From NCBI GenBank assembly GCA_013397845.1, contig VZTG01006671.1, positions 191,373 through 255,372 on the forward strand: a DNA stretch of 64,000 nucleotides, in the 5' to 3' direction. The notes under the pieces are model-generated. The model saw only the letters and a list, made by a program, of their open reading frames with translations. It ran no database searches and had not been told where the DNA came from. Origin of the DNA: Melanocharis versteri (taxonomy: Eukaryota > Chordata > Aves > Passeriformes > Melanocharitidae). Position 1 is the stretch's first letter. Each line of letters opens with the position of its first letter. The position numbers and the translations under genes are program-made. Of the stretch, positions 1 through 11,000 are shown piece by piece.

Positions 1-1487
1 CAGTACCTGGTACCTCTTAAAGTATTACCAGTACACTAGAAATTTTAAGACAATGAAACCTTTGGTTAAAGCTTCAGATTTGGTGCAGTAGATTGCTCTC
101 CTTTGTTTCAACAACCTATGAATACTTTCCTGTTTAAAATTAACAATTTAAATCTAAGTAAAAAGTCAACACGATTTAATAGAACTGAATGCCAAATTCA
201 GGGTAACGCAGGAAGTAGCCACAAGTTACACAGACACTTTACTACCAAATTCTCAGAAGCAAACAGCTAATGTAACAGTAATATGAATTTAACAGACTGC
301 AAGACAGTAAATATCTTTGAGTCAGGGAAGTGAGCATTCAGCATGCTGCACAAGGGGACCAACAAAACAAAAAATTTGATAGCAACAGCAACAAAATATT
401 TTAAAAAGCATCATAAACCAGATATTTACTGAAAAGGGTATTGAATGGAATTGGGTAAATGCATTTTCATTATGTCATTCAGCCAGAATTCAGAACAGGC
501 TGTATTCTTGCCAGTGAAAAGAAAGCTATTGTTCTAGTTTACACTGACAGCATTTCCAAGACACACAGGAAGTTCTTCCTAAATATTCAGTATGTAAAAC
601 ATTACCTTGTCTTTCAAGTCCTTCTCTTCTACATTCTGTACATATTTAATCATTTTATGAATGACTGGATCCAGCATGGGCTAAAGAATGTGAGAAAAGG
701 CATGACAGTCATTTTAATGTTTCCTGAAATCACTTGAATCACTTGAAAGACGTGACTGCAGCAAAAGGAAATACTTAGCTGAAAGCTCACTATTACCTTA
801 GAGATAAAGCAACACCTACAACAAAGATAAAACTATCCTGGTAGCTATGTCCAGGAAAAAAAAAAGCAATTAGAGTGAGAACCCATTTCAGACCACTGTA
901 ATGCAGGTTTGCAAAAAGAGACAGACTGATTGCCCTCTAAAAACACATCAGTTTTTAGGTGCATGTGCCTCTCTGACTCCCAGGGGCTTCTAGACTACAT
1001 CCTCTTCAAACAAAGTCTTTCAGTCACTTAAATCAATAGTGTTTGGTGAGAGGGCAGGTGTGAAGCCTGGAGTACATCTGCACATACAAAGAGATCCTGG
1101 TGAATTTTTTTCCTGTACTACAATTTTTGCAGTGTAAACTCCCATATCCATGTGCTTGATCTCAGCCAGAAAGTTAAACTAAAATCAAAACCCATCCATC
1201 AGGCTGGATTCTTTTCCCACATGGTTTCTACTGATGAAGCTCACTAATGGCAGTGGTAAAGCTTCTCACTGCTGCAGATGTAGATACATGACTACAGATG
1301 ATTGCTTAGAAAATGAAACTGAACATTGTCTGAGCCCTTTATTCATCATCTCAGGATACTCAAAATGGTTCTTGTACTTTCTGCAACGCGAGGTTTGAAA
1401 GCTTTTCAAATTAGTCACCAGTTCCACACCAACACAGTCAAAAATGAATTTTCAGTCCTCTTGTAAGTCATAACAAAGACATTTTAC
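1..1487 (-). other. USP24: USP24 intron 8 (partial)
   Basis: Intronic sequence after the exon 8 donor. It is AT-rich and unique-looking. I looked for the expected next exon (PMLDPVILTT) in the minus frames and did not find it. The plus-strand 92-codon open frame at 459-737 has no coding signature. Confidence 0.8.
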
Positions 1488-1553
1488 CTGTACTACAGAA
1501 GAGTTAAGATATTCTGCACAAACTCCAAATGGTTGAACTAATGCAGAGATTGC
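1488..1553 (-). CDS. USP24: USP24 exon 8 (last exon in the window)
   Basis: This 66-nt, 22-codon exon reads from AISALVQPFGVCAEYL to NSSVVQ. The acceptor is tttctttcag and the donor GTAAAA, which is weaker than average. It matches remembered human AVSALIQPLGVCAEYLNSSVVQ. The codons join exon 7 (ends ELG) without a gap in frame. It has the same length and phase as exon 7. The following exon must lie to the left of base 1. Confidence 0.94.
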
Positions 1554-3058
1554 CTGAAAGAAAGACAGCAAGTACTCAGGTGCATATTTAAGAAATCTTT
1601 TTATAGTTAGGAATCTATAGCTTAAAAGGCAAATGAAGATGAACGAGTATTATTTATACCATATATTTCCAGTCATTTGCTATGATTGTTTTTGGTGTGC
1701 AAGTCCTTTACAACAACACATGGCTTAAGAAAGATTTACTCTATGGCGCAGAGTAGAGTACGTGCTATATATTATACATGGCATACAGTATGTGCTATAT
1801 ATTTTTGTCTGAAATAAAAAAATGCCTTCCCAGTCTTCACTAATCTTGGTCCTCTCATCACTCTGTTCAGTTTTCTCTGACGGATCCTGTTTCAGTCACA
1901 GAAATAAACAGACGGAAAGGAACATATCACATTTTGCTTGCTCTCTACAGCAATCAGAAGTGTGAATGCAAAATTTAAGGTTAAAGCCATATGGCAAATT
2001 TCTTTCCCAAAGCAATACGTGGGAGAAAGCTTTTGTAAATGTGTCATATACATGTCAAGATCTCTTCAATGCATGATTTTTAAGTGGTATCTATCGTCAA
2101 GAAATTAAATGTATAAAGGTATTTGTTTGCCAGTAAATAATACCAAAATCAGTTTCTTTTCACACTGTATCAAGAATTGTGGAACTGAGTGTGCAGCAGT
2201 GCAACCCAAGGCCCAAATTAAGTGACGTTGACCCAGATTTCCTTCCTAAGCAGCCAGTGATTAACCATTAAACAAAGTCAAGTCAAAGTTTCTATTACAG
2301 GACTGGGATGTAAATCAAGTTTTTCCTTATTCTTCTGTCAAGCTCACATATAAACCTATCTCTGTATAAAGCAGAAAACATCAACATCCCAAGAAAAGAA
2401 GTTGAATTCTCTCCAAGTGGCATGTCACTGAAAGCAGACTGATTTTATACTGGGGGACAAGGTTCCAAATGACATAGTTTTCCTTTAGTCTTCTCATTCT
2501 CCAAAGCTTGAAAGAATTGGAAGTCTCCTGAATACAGGTTAGGAAGCTAAAACTAACCAAGTTAGACTTCATCACCAAAAATATTTTAGTTCTGTTGAAC
2601 CAGTCAGTTTTAAGACACAGCTCCTAAAAAGCTGTTTAGGATTAGACACTGTCTGTCTTCCTAAGGATTTTTTGCCTTAAAGAGTGATTTCTACAATAAA
2701 TGACAGAAGTCAATTCACTTGCAGCTAAATGCAGCTATGGGTGCAGTAAACAGAAAAGCAGGGACATACTGGTGAACATACAATGAAACTACTTTGATTG
2801 ATGTCTAACCAGAAGGCTGAATGCTAGCAGAAAGGTACACTAATCTCTCCTCTTTTCTGTGAAGTCTTAATTGCTCTTCAGTCAGGATTCTCATGTACAA
2901 CCTCATTTGACCTCCAGCCTGACAGCATTTCTCCAGGGCTCTGTGGGAGTGCTGCTCTGGTACCAAAGAAAAGGTAAAAGCACTGCCAAAAGGGACACTG
3001 GTTCTACATGGAGGGTGCAACGGAAAGGGAGAAGTCTCATGACAGAAGATGGACTCAC
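1554..3058 (-). other. USP24: USP24 intron 7
   Basis: A 1,505-nt intron with a GTGAGT donor and a pyrimidine-rich tract before tttcag. It has no recognised repeat, RNA gene or extra exon. Confidence 0.88.
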
Positions 3059-3124
3059 CCCAAGTTCAATATCTTCTGAATTGAGTTTGGACTGAATTGC
3101 TGAAAATCCACCCAACTCCGCAAA
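3059..3124 (-). CDS. USP24: USP24 exon 7
   Basis: This 66-nt, 22-codon exon reads FAELGGFSAIQSKLNSEDIE then LG. The acceptor is ttttattccag and the donor GTGAGT. It is part of the N-terminal helical region of USP24. In remembered human sequence this stretch is GELGGFAAIQAKLHSEDIELG, so the Ser, Ser and Asn changes are mild. Phase 0-0. Confidence 0.94.
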
Positions 3125-3697
3125 CTGGAATAAAATAATCAGTATTACCTAGTGAACTACAGTATTTTATCTTTTAAATAAGAGATTATAGAAAATACTC
3201 CACTGACAGTTCCCAAAATGCCAACAAGCATCCTTCACCATGGAACATCCCATCCAAAAGAAGCTTTATATTTTCATGGGAATTCAGAGGCACACTGGGG
3301 AATGCAATGCAATTATACATGGTACCAGAGTTTAAACATCAAGCTAGAAACTCTGTCTTGAGTAAAAATGGACATAGGGAAGAAAGGCAGACCACATACA
3401 GCACCAGGTGACTGGACTGGCACTTTTGCTTGGGGGACCTTTGATTGCAGCCTCAGCTGGGCTCTCAAACTCCTCCAGTCATAGATACCACATCAGAGTA
3501 AAGGTGCTCAAGGGAGAAGGCAGCAACAAGAGGTATTTTACAAGGCAGGATTAAAACCTCCAACTATTTTTTAGTGGTTGTCAGAAAAGTGAGGAGTGAA
3601 AAAAGAAGTCAGGGCAGGTGGGGGGGAAGAAGAAATGATCTCTGAAGACCAATGAATTTAAGTGACAAACAATTCTGCTTGGTTTACATTTACCTAC
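3125..3697 (-). other. USP24: USP24 intron 6
   Basis: A 573-nt intron between the 36-nt exon 6 and exon 7. The donor is GTAGGT and the acceptor ttattccag. No other feature was seen. Confidence 0.88.
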
Positions 3698-3733
3698 CCT
3701 GTTTACCAGATCCACGAGCCACCCGTGAGGTTC
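3698..3733 (-). CDS. USP24: USP24 exon 6 (36-nt small exon)
   Basis: This very short exon of 12 codons reads EPHGWLVDLVNR. The acceptor is ttctttttgttcaag and the donor GTAGGT. It joins exon 5 (ends FQK) and exon 7 (starts FAELGG) in frame, matching remembered human FQKEPHGWLVDLVNKFGELGG. The same GWLVDL motif occurs at the equivalent place in USP9X, which shows the shared domain. At 36 nt it falls below the length most gene finders handle well and could be missed by automatic annotation. Confidence 0.93.
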
Positions 3734-4627
3734 CTTGAACAAAAAGAACAGGAACAAATCAGTAGCTGCAACATCAATGCTAAACATTTGTCTTCTGAAA
3801 CAGACATTTGGACAGACACGTTCAGCCCATTAACCCACACCTCAAATGGATGCACTACCATACAAATAAAACAATGTTTGTAACAGCTCCTTTGTTAAGT
3901 GTAGCTGAGCTCTGGCTGGTTCTCATGAGCATCATCCTGTTTTGGACTCTGCCTGACATCACTGCCCATGTGCTGTGGCAACAGATCACATTGTGGCTGC
4001 TGACTCACAAGCAACTGTATTTATAGCACTGTAGCAGTGTGGAACATTACTAAAGCACCTTTCCCAAAGCAGCAGATATAGAATTTTCTTTCTATGGCTA
4101 CAAAATTGTTTCCTGAAGGAGAAATCAACTCCACTGATGCTGTTTTGGACCCACCCATGTGGAACAACTGTGACAAGACAGTGCAAACCTCAAAAACTGC
4201 CTCCTTGCCAGTGTGTCTGAGTTGAAGATATTTTATCCTTGGCTGTCAGAAAAGCACGAATTCTCTGCTAGAACTGAACACTTGGGAGTTATCCTGGTCA
4301 TTTCACACTCAACAAGCAAACAGATGTCAGCCCTTAGATACACAGATCCACCCATTGTGTGCTTCATGTCTAAAGCAACACACAGATTGTTGTGCTACTT
4401 TAGACATGAAAGTACATCCATTTCTAAATGCAGCCTCTCACAGAGAACTGGAACAATTTGAGAGCACAAATTAATGTCTACAGACCGACACATACTCCAC
4501 ATCTATTTGCTGTAATTCTTGGTGACATATTTAAACTTTGTGTTATAAATACCTACTAATCGAACAATCTTATCTGAAACAAAGACATCCACCCTCAAAT
4601 TAGTTTTTAGGGCATGGCCATGCTTAC
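3734..4627 (-). other. USP24: USP24 intron 5
   Basis: An 894-nt intron with a GTAAGC donor and a tttttgttcaag acceptor. No recognised element. Confidence 0.88.
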
Positions 4628-4750
4628 CTTCTGAAAAGTGGATATGGGTGAGACAGCATGCATGTTCCCCTCCCCAAAGACTTCCGCCCAGTTTCTCTGG
4701 CACACCTTCATTCGATTCTTGAAATGATATTCATTGTCGGGATTAAATGC
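4628..4750 (-). CDS. USP24: USP24 exon 5
   Basis: This 123-nt, 41-codon exon reads from AFNPDNEYHFKNRMKV to AVSPISTFQK. The acceptor is cttttctttcaag and the donor GTAAGC. It matches a highly conserved part of USP24 (NWAEVFGEGNM). Two positions differ from the human sequence I remember: Cys for Ser in KVCQRNW, and His for Phe in GNMHAVSP. Phase 0-0. A separation of 507 nt from exon 4 makes this the shortest intron in the window. Confidence 0.95.
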
Positions 4751-5257
4751 CTTGAAAGAAAAGCCCATGGCAATGAACAGGTTTATACCAGTTTCAAAAC
4801 TTAACTTGGTAATATTTGACTGTTTCAGTTGAGCATTCTCCCAGTTGATAGTTAAAGATCTAGTAAAAAGTAAAGCTGAACACAAACCCCTGCTCTTGCC
4901 TCTCTGTTCTCACTATATAAAGCATTTGGAAGCTTCCATTCTGTACAGACAATATCCAATAATCATGTGAGCCAGAGGTCCATAAAACAGAGAACTGAAC
5001 TCAAAGTATCAGTTTTAAAAAATAAACAGCAAAGTGACAAAAATGTGTTTTTTTTTTTTTAACTGCTGGTTTTCAGAAGTTTTGAACAGCACCCACTCCT
5101 TTGAATTGCATACTGGATGTCAAATATCTGCAGCAATCAATGGCTGCAGATTTTAAGACAATGCACTACAACATAAACAGCTGGAAAAAGCATCAGCTGC
5201 ATAAATACAAAATGCCAAATACCCAGGTATTAGAAACTGCATCAGAGAGTGAAATAC

Positions 5258-5401
5258 CATTGTAAGCACACCGAGCAGGCCCACAGGGATAGGATCTTGT
5301 TTTACTCTTTCTGCAACCAGGTCCACCAGCAGCATGAGCATGTTGTAGATTCCTTCATGGATTTCGGTTCCCCACTTGTGAACAGCACTAGATGTCAACA
5401 G
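5258..5401 (-). CDS. USP24: USP24 exon 4
   Basis: This 144-nt, 48-codon exon reads from LLTSSAVHKWGTEIHEGIYN to GLLGVLTM. The acceptor is ccttgttag, after a long T-run (the A-run at 5410-5419 on the + strand). The donor is GTATTT, the weakest of the set, but no better site nearby keeps the frame. The product is a hydrophobic helical stretch (MLMLLVDLVAERVKQ) of the N-terminal armadillo-like region. The human paralogous positions I recall are LIELVAERIKQ, so the changes are conservative. Length is a multiple of three, in phase 0-0. Confidence 0.95.
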
Positions 5402-6868
5402 CTAACAAGGAAAAAAAAAATTTACAAGTTTGAGCACATTCACAAACAAGGAGAAATTTATCAACTCCTGAGACTGTTTTCAAAGCAAATGTTTCCTTGG
5501 AATGCACTCATCACTGTCTGGTGTGTTTTTCAGATGTTCTTTCTGCACTAATGGCTTAAGAGTGAATTCAATTCGTAATTTTGTGGAAGAACACCTTAAA
5601 TCACAGTTTATGACAGAAAATAAAATCTATCAGTGTTTTCCATTTGCATGCACTAGTAGAGACTGTAACCTTTGCAGAGAGCAACCAATATGAAACTAAT
5701 CTGTTTGCAGATTGAACACACAATTATTAAATCTTGAAACAGGCAGCCACAAAGCTGCACTGATTCAGCTGAGGTAACCATTTACCAATTCACACTTTTT
5801 GAGCAGCTTCTACCGGAAAACAAAGCACATGCACTACGAAGAGAGAGGTATTTAATGCTGCTTCCACCTACTGAAACATGTTCTTTAAATCTGGTTTCAT
5901 GGTTGTTTATAAAGGACACTTGGCTGCCATCTGCAAATATAATTTAATTTCTGCTGTGTTCGAGCAGAAGCAGATAAAAAACCTAATAGTTTAAATACAA
6001 TTGCTTTTTGCACCATTAATAGAGTTTCTTGCAAATATTTCAGCAAATTGTAATTCAGCACATCCTGAACTTTGATTTCTACAGATTATCCTTCTGGAGG
6101 AACAATCTACATTGTTTATTTCATATGCAAAAAATACCAAGTCATATAAAACTATTGTATGCAGGATTAGTACTCTGATAACTAAATGGAAAAATAATTT
6201 TTCCCTTAAATTTCTACCTTCCTTAAATATAATTATATTCTCAGTATTTTAACATTAGGACAGAGTAACTTTTTAAAGGGTGTGTATGTGTTATTATACA
6301 CACGGTCTAAAAACTGGGCAGGAAATTTAGGCAGTATGTAAAGTGGATGGAAGAGTGGGAGGTCAATTAGGTTGGGGAGCTCTGCAGAGAAAATTCACAA
6401 CAGCCCAGAGAAACACAGGGTATTGAGAACTGAGGTGAAAGATTAAATTCTAAATGGATTGTGAAAAGAATTTAGCAACCCTCTAAAGAAATAACAGAAA
6501 GAATAGCTAATGGAAAGCTGATCATGAACTTGCCACCAGTGGCCATCTCCAAGGCTCTTTAAACCTCTCTTTGGGCTCTGGTAATTACTACATGGTTCTT
6601 CACTTAACAGAAAAAAAAAAAAAAANNNNNNNNNNNNNNNNNNNNAAAAAAAAAAAAAGCTAAGTGCTGAAGCTGGCCAGAGTTACAGAATTGGGACCTT
6701 GTATGATTTAAATTTAAGTTTCTCTGATTTTAATCTAGGTAAATAATTTGAGTGTGACTTTTAATCTAAGAACCCACTCAGTAGTTGCCTGAAGTCTGGA
6801 TTATAAAACATTATTTCCACCATGAACAACACAAAGAAACATTGAACTGGCCTACTGTGCCTACTTAC
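5402..6868 (-). other. USP24: USP24 intron 3, with an assembly gap inside a poly-A run
   Basis: A 1,467-nt intron. On the plus strand it holds an A-run at 6611-6658 interrupted by 20 Ns (6626-6645), so the true homopolymer length is unknown. The rest is AT-rich unique sequence with no coding signal. Confidence 0.88.
6626..6645. other. Assembly gap of 20 Ns in an A-run
   Basis: Twenty Ns flanked by 15 or more A on the left and 13 A on the right, in USP24 intron 3. The size is probably a placeholder. Confidence 0.95.
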
Positions 6869-6936
6869 CTTTTTAAATGCTTCAGGCATGCATCTGTCCA
6901 TAAACCTCTTGCAATTCTCATCGGAATCAGAAAGAC
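6869..6936 (-). CDS. USP24: USP24 exon 3
   Basis: This 68-nt exon completes the split Gly codon from exon 2 and adds 22 codons reading LSDSDENCKRFMDRCMPEAF then KK. The acceptor is cttttctgtaaag and the donor GTAAGT. It corresponds to the USP24 segment just before LLTSSAVHKW. I recall human having LSESDENCRRFMDRC, so the differences are conservative. It ends on a codon boundary, and every later exon in the window is phase 0. Confidence 0.95.
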
Positions 6937-7902
6937 CTTTACAGAAAAGAGAGTGCTTTTTAACAGTATTTAAAAAAAAATTTTAAGATGACCTCAGGGA
7001 CCTTGTTGCAAGTTTTTGGGAACACCAACCCAAACCAGCAATAGCAAACCTGCTACTGTTCATTCATAACTAGCACGGTTTTCAAGCCACAAAAAGCACG
7101 AGTCAAGAGAACCTTCCTTTCTGAACTAAGAATTAGTTTCCCAACATCTCTTACAACTTCTTCAAGCATTATTAGCACCATAAGTAACTTGTAGCCTTCA
7201 GAGTTTACAATTCCTACATCACTGATGCTTCACAGCCTCCCTCCAAAGCCAAATTAAAGCACAGCACTCAACACAGATTGGAAACAAAGAAGCAAACAAG
7301 AGCCACTTAACAACTTCCATTCTTCCAAGAGATTACAACATTCCTTTAGTCTGCCATCAGGCACGACTGAAAAACTACCCTGTACTCTCACTATACACCA
7401 GTTGTTGGGTGTGGTGCCTCCATAACCCTCTTAACCCCAGCCAAAGTACTGAATACAGAAGAGTCAAATTCGGGTCTAATGCAATATAAGCATTTCACCA
7501 GGGAAAAACAACCACTTACACAAGCATGGTACAGCATGGATTGAGATGACAGCTTGTTTTTATGAATGGAAAATAACCAGCACAAGGGGAAAAAAAGAGT
7601 CAGTAATTTAGCTCTGAAAAGATGTAATTCCCACAATCATCAGAACATAAAGAAACATGTCCGCTGCTTTTTGAAAAAAACTTCAGTAAATAAATTACTT
7701 TAGAGAGAAAGAAAAGAGATCAACGTTGTTTTTACAGCATTAGGTAGAACAGTCCACTGCTAACCACTTTCCCAGAAATGTGGTTGTTGCGCAGGGTGCA
7801 AGTAAACAGCAGCAAGATTAAAGTGAAAGAAACAACTGCCCAGCATTCTGTCTGTGACACCCTCTGAACAGATAATCTGTGCATTTGTGAAAGGGAACTT
7901 AC
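6937..7902 (-). other. USP24: USP24 intron 2
   Basis: A 966-nt phase-1 intron, splitting the Gly codon between ARL and LSDSDEN. It is the only intron bounded by readable exons here that is not phase 0. No repeats were recognised. Confidence 0.88.
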
Positions 7903-8068
7903 CCAGTCTTGCCAGGTAGGTGGATGCAATTAGGCACTTGCCTAGAGACTCCTCCCGCTTGTAGGGTATGGACCAGTGATCTGTCAAAACTCTGCTCTCC
8001 AGTTCATACAAGTTGGTTGTTGGAAACTCGATCCCTTCACCAGAGCAGTTCCCATTTTCATCATTTTT
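7903..8068 (-). CDS. USP24: USP24 exon 2
   Basis: This 166-nt exon encodes 55 codons plus one base, starting KNDENGNCSGEG and ending STYLARL, with the first base of a Gly codon left over. It follows the Gly-rich linker and begins the folded N-terminal helical region of USP24. The acceptor is tttcacccacag and the donor is GTAAGT, both strong. The translation matches remembered human USP24 nearly residue for residue (NLYELESRVLTDHWSIPY). An Ile stands in GKCLIAS where I recall Leu in human. The exon starts in phase 0, so exon 1 must end on a complete codon. Confidence 0.96.
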
Positions 8069-11000
8069 CTGTGGGTGAAAAAAAAAAGTTCAAGTGAAAC
8101 AGTTTCCTAGACACATTAAAGGGTTTAGAGAAGGCAGCTGTGCTGGTAACAAGCATGTCAAATTCTCAACCCCGAGGCTGCTTGTGTTTTTCAAAGTAGA
8201 ATTTAATATTTCAATTTGAATTGAAGGGATTACATACCTGGATGTATCTAGTGTAGGTGATAACTACTATGTTTACATAACTAATTGCTAACTAATTGCC
8301 TATTTAAGCGGCAAATCTTGTTCCATAGCATATCAGATCCTAGAGCCAGGTGATAAGTACTTCCAGTCCCTGGGAGACTGTAGAGTACAAATTTTGATCT
8401 CCATAGATCTGCACATTAATCCTCTGTTCAACAACTCCTGTAGAATATGGGAATAGTATAAGGGAAGCCCATTTCACCCCATCACATTAGAAACACAGGA
8501 TACTGTTTCAGTTCATCAAGGTTTTCTTTTACTAACTAATAATCTAAAGAAAAATCTACATCAAATATAGTTGTCCAACAAGGTAATGTAATTGTCCTTC
8601 TCCTGAAGTCATAACGAGTTTCTGGCAAATATTCTGACAGGTAAGAGGGAAAAAGCAAGCGGATGACTGCAGCTAAGCTTTACAGGTTTCCTTGCTAGTG
8701 CCACTAAAGAGCAGCTATTTCTGTGTACAGGACACAGAATTACCCCCTGCTCTCCACTGAGTGCCATGCGAGGTAACTGCTTCAGCAGCGCCAAAGAAAG
8801 AGTAGATGAGTTATTCATTTATTTTCTTTTGTTTATTTTTTAACCTCCCAGAGATGCCAGGTACCCAATGTGTCAAAGAGTTCACGTGGACTACCTTTCC
8901 CTGCCTCCACAACAGCAGGCAAAGCCAGCAGGAGAAAGGACAGAATGTCTGGATCAGGCCTGGCAGCGAGCAGGAGCCACTGTTGGAGACAGTGGAAAAC
9001 GAGAGCAGTGATGGTAACAAGATCCCAGTGAGAAAGAAGCCAGGGACATGGAGGGAGGGAAGAAGGACAAGCAGGAAACGCATTCAAAAGTAAAAACCAG
9101 ACAGTGTCAGGAAAGTGAATGGAACAACTAGAAAGGAATAAACCAAAAGAAAGAACTGAGCTCTGGAGGAGATGGTATACCAAGAATGAAATCAGTGTAT
9201 GCACACAAGCGTGCTTTCAGCTCTCTCACTGCATTTGCTATTTGTAGGATTAGACCTGTTTTAAAAAGGTAAACGTGTCATTCACTTTCATAATGGTTCA
9301 AAAATATTAAGCCAAGGGAACAGCAATTGTATAGAGCTTAACCTTTAAAGTTCATGGACAGCATGTGGGCTGGACCTACTAACATGTTCTGGAGAGCAGC
9401 AGGACAATTTATAGGAACAGAACACAAAACACTGCTTAGAAAAAAACACACATCAGTGTTTGGGAAATAAAGTGCCACCTTTCTCCAACCCCCTACTAAA
9501 CATTTAGTCCTCAGTTTGTCTTTATGGGAAGTTGTACTTTTAGGAGACCTGAATATCAGCTTCTGAAACTGTGGTCACCCGATCCAGCACTGTGCATGGA
9601 AGCCTAATGTAATTCCCATCTAGCAAACCATGCCCTGTTTAAATACTTCAGGTTTTGGAGAGGAGATGTTTGAAGGTCTAAATGAAAAGACACTGAAATT
9701 ATTTAAAAGCATTTTTAAGGAATTGAACTGTTAATTATACAGCTTCTGTAAAGAACACACATGGAGAATACAAAACCATTTCCTACAGAAAACAAGTGCG
9801 CAGTTATATAGAACGTGCTCACAGCAAGAGAACGGGAATGAACTTCTGGTATAATAAAGGCAGACTGAGTATAATACAAACACCCAATTGCTGGGTGTTC
9901 AACGACTACAGTTCAGCCTGGAATTGTAGCCAAGGAAAGCAACATTTCAACAAATGCTACAGAAACAGAGCTACAGTTGCTTCATTCCCTGGAGGAAAGC
10001 GTCCACATTAAATAAAAGCAGTGATAGCAATTGGTATCTTAAGAGGTGCAGAATAGCAATGTAGAGCCTCAATTGTAGCTGAAAAACTCCACCTCTTGTT
10101 CTGCTTTCCCACCTGCACCCAAGCAATGCTGCTCTTTCGTTACCTGTTTCCACACAAGTGATTTCTAGAGTCCATGACACAGAAATTCATATGGAAAGTG
10201 AAATAATACATGTTCTTCACTGTACATTCAGCTCCCACATTACCATAAATTATGCTTAGAACACATCTGGACTATTGCTAGATTGAGTCTACCAACAGTG
10301 CAGTGAAAAGATGGTTTTACACAAAAAATGAGTGTGGTATTTGGAATATTGCCCTAATAATAACGGGAACTATTTGCATTGAAGGAGCAGACTTGGCACA
10401 TTCCAGGAATTAGAGGCAATGAGGCTTCTTGCTTGACAGTGCACTGCTACTAAAACCACGTGCAGAAAGTATCAAGCTCATTTATTAATTTTAGAACACA
10501 TCACATCCACATAGCTTCACAGCTACTGTGAAACCTGTGACAGTCTCAAATACACACCCAGGCACTTTAAAACCCAAATTCCCCTTCAAACCACTAATAA
10601 ATTTAACACTCCGTATTTCTGGGAGATTACAGCTATGTTCAGATTATTTTAGTGCAGACTGAGTTGTGTTTCTCACAACAAATCTACTACAAGAAACAGT
10701 CTCTTTAAAGACTTACTGCTGCTCTTTCATAATTAATGTCTTTCTGCACATGAAAAAGCTCAAACGACTCATCACCCAATTTTTAAATCAATTTGGGCAC
10801 TGCTCTTTAAAGTGAGGGATTTATTACCAGCAGCTGCTGCAGCAAGGTGAAACATCAGCTCAATTCTTGCATAATCTTATGCTGGCTGGAGATCTGCACA
10901 CAGATCTCACACTTCAACAGAGCCTGGAAAAGTCACTTGCTCTGCTGACATTCACAAATGCAACACAGCCCTGAACACGTATCCACAATTAATGCTCTGT

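Noticed and set aside
1488..8068. Assignment to USP9X or USP34 rather than USP24
   Set aside because: These large USPs share the GWLVDL-type segment, but the read-out residues (YELESRVLTDHWSIPY, NWAEVFGEGNM, GVCAEYLNSSVVQ) match remembered USP24 closely and USP9X only loosely.
8833..9204. 123-codon minus-strand frame in intron 1, considered as an alternative USP24 exon
   Set aside because: Low-complexity Leu/Pro/Ser content, no match to USP24, and no evident need for an extra exon between exon 1 and exon 2.
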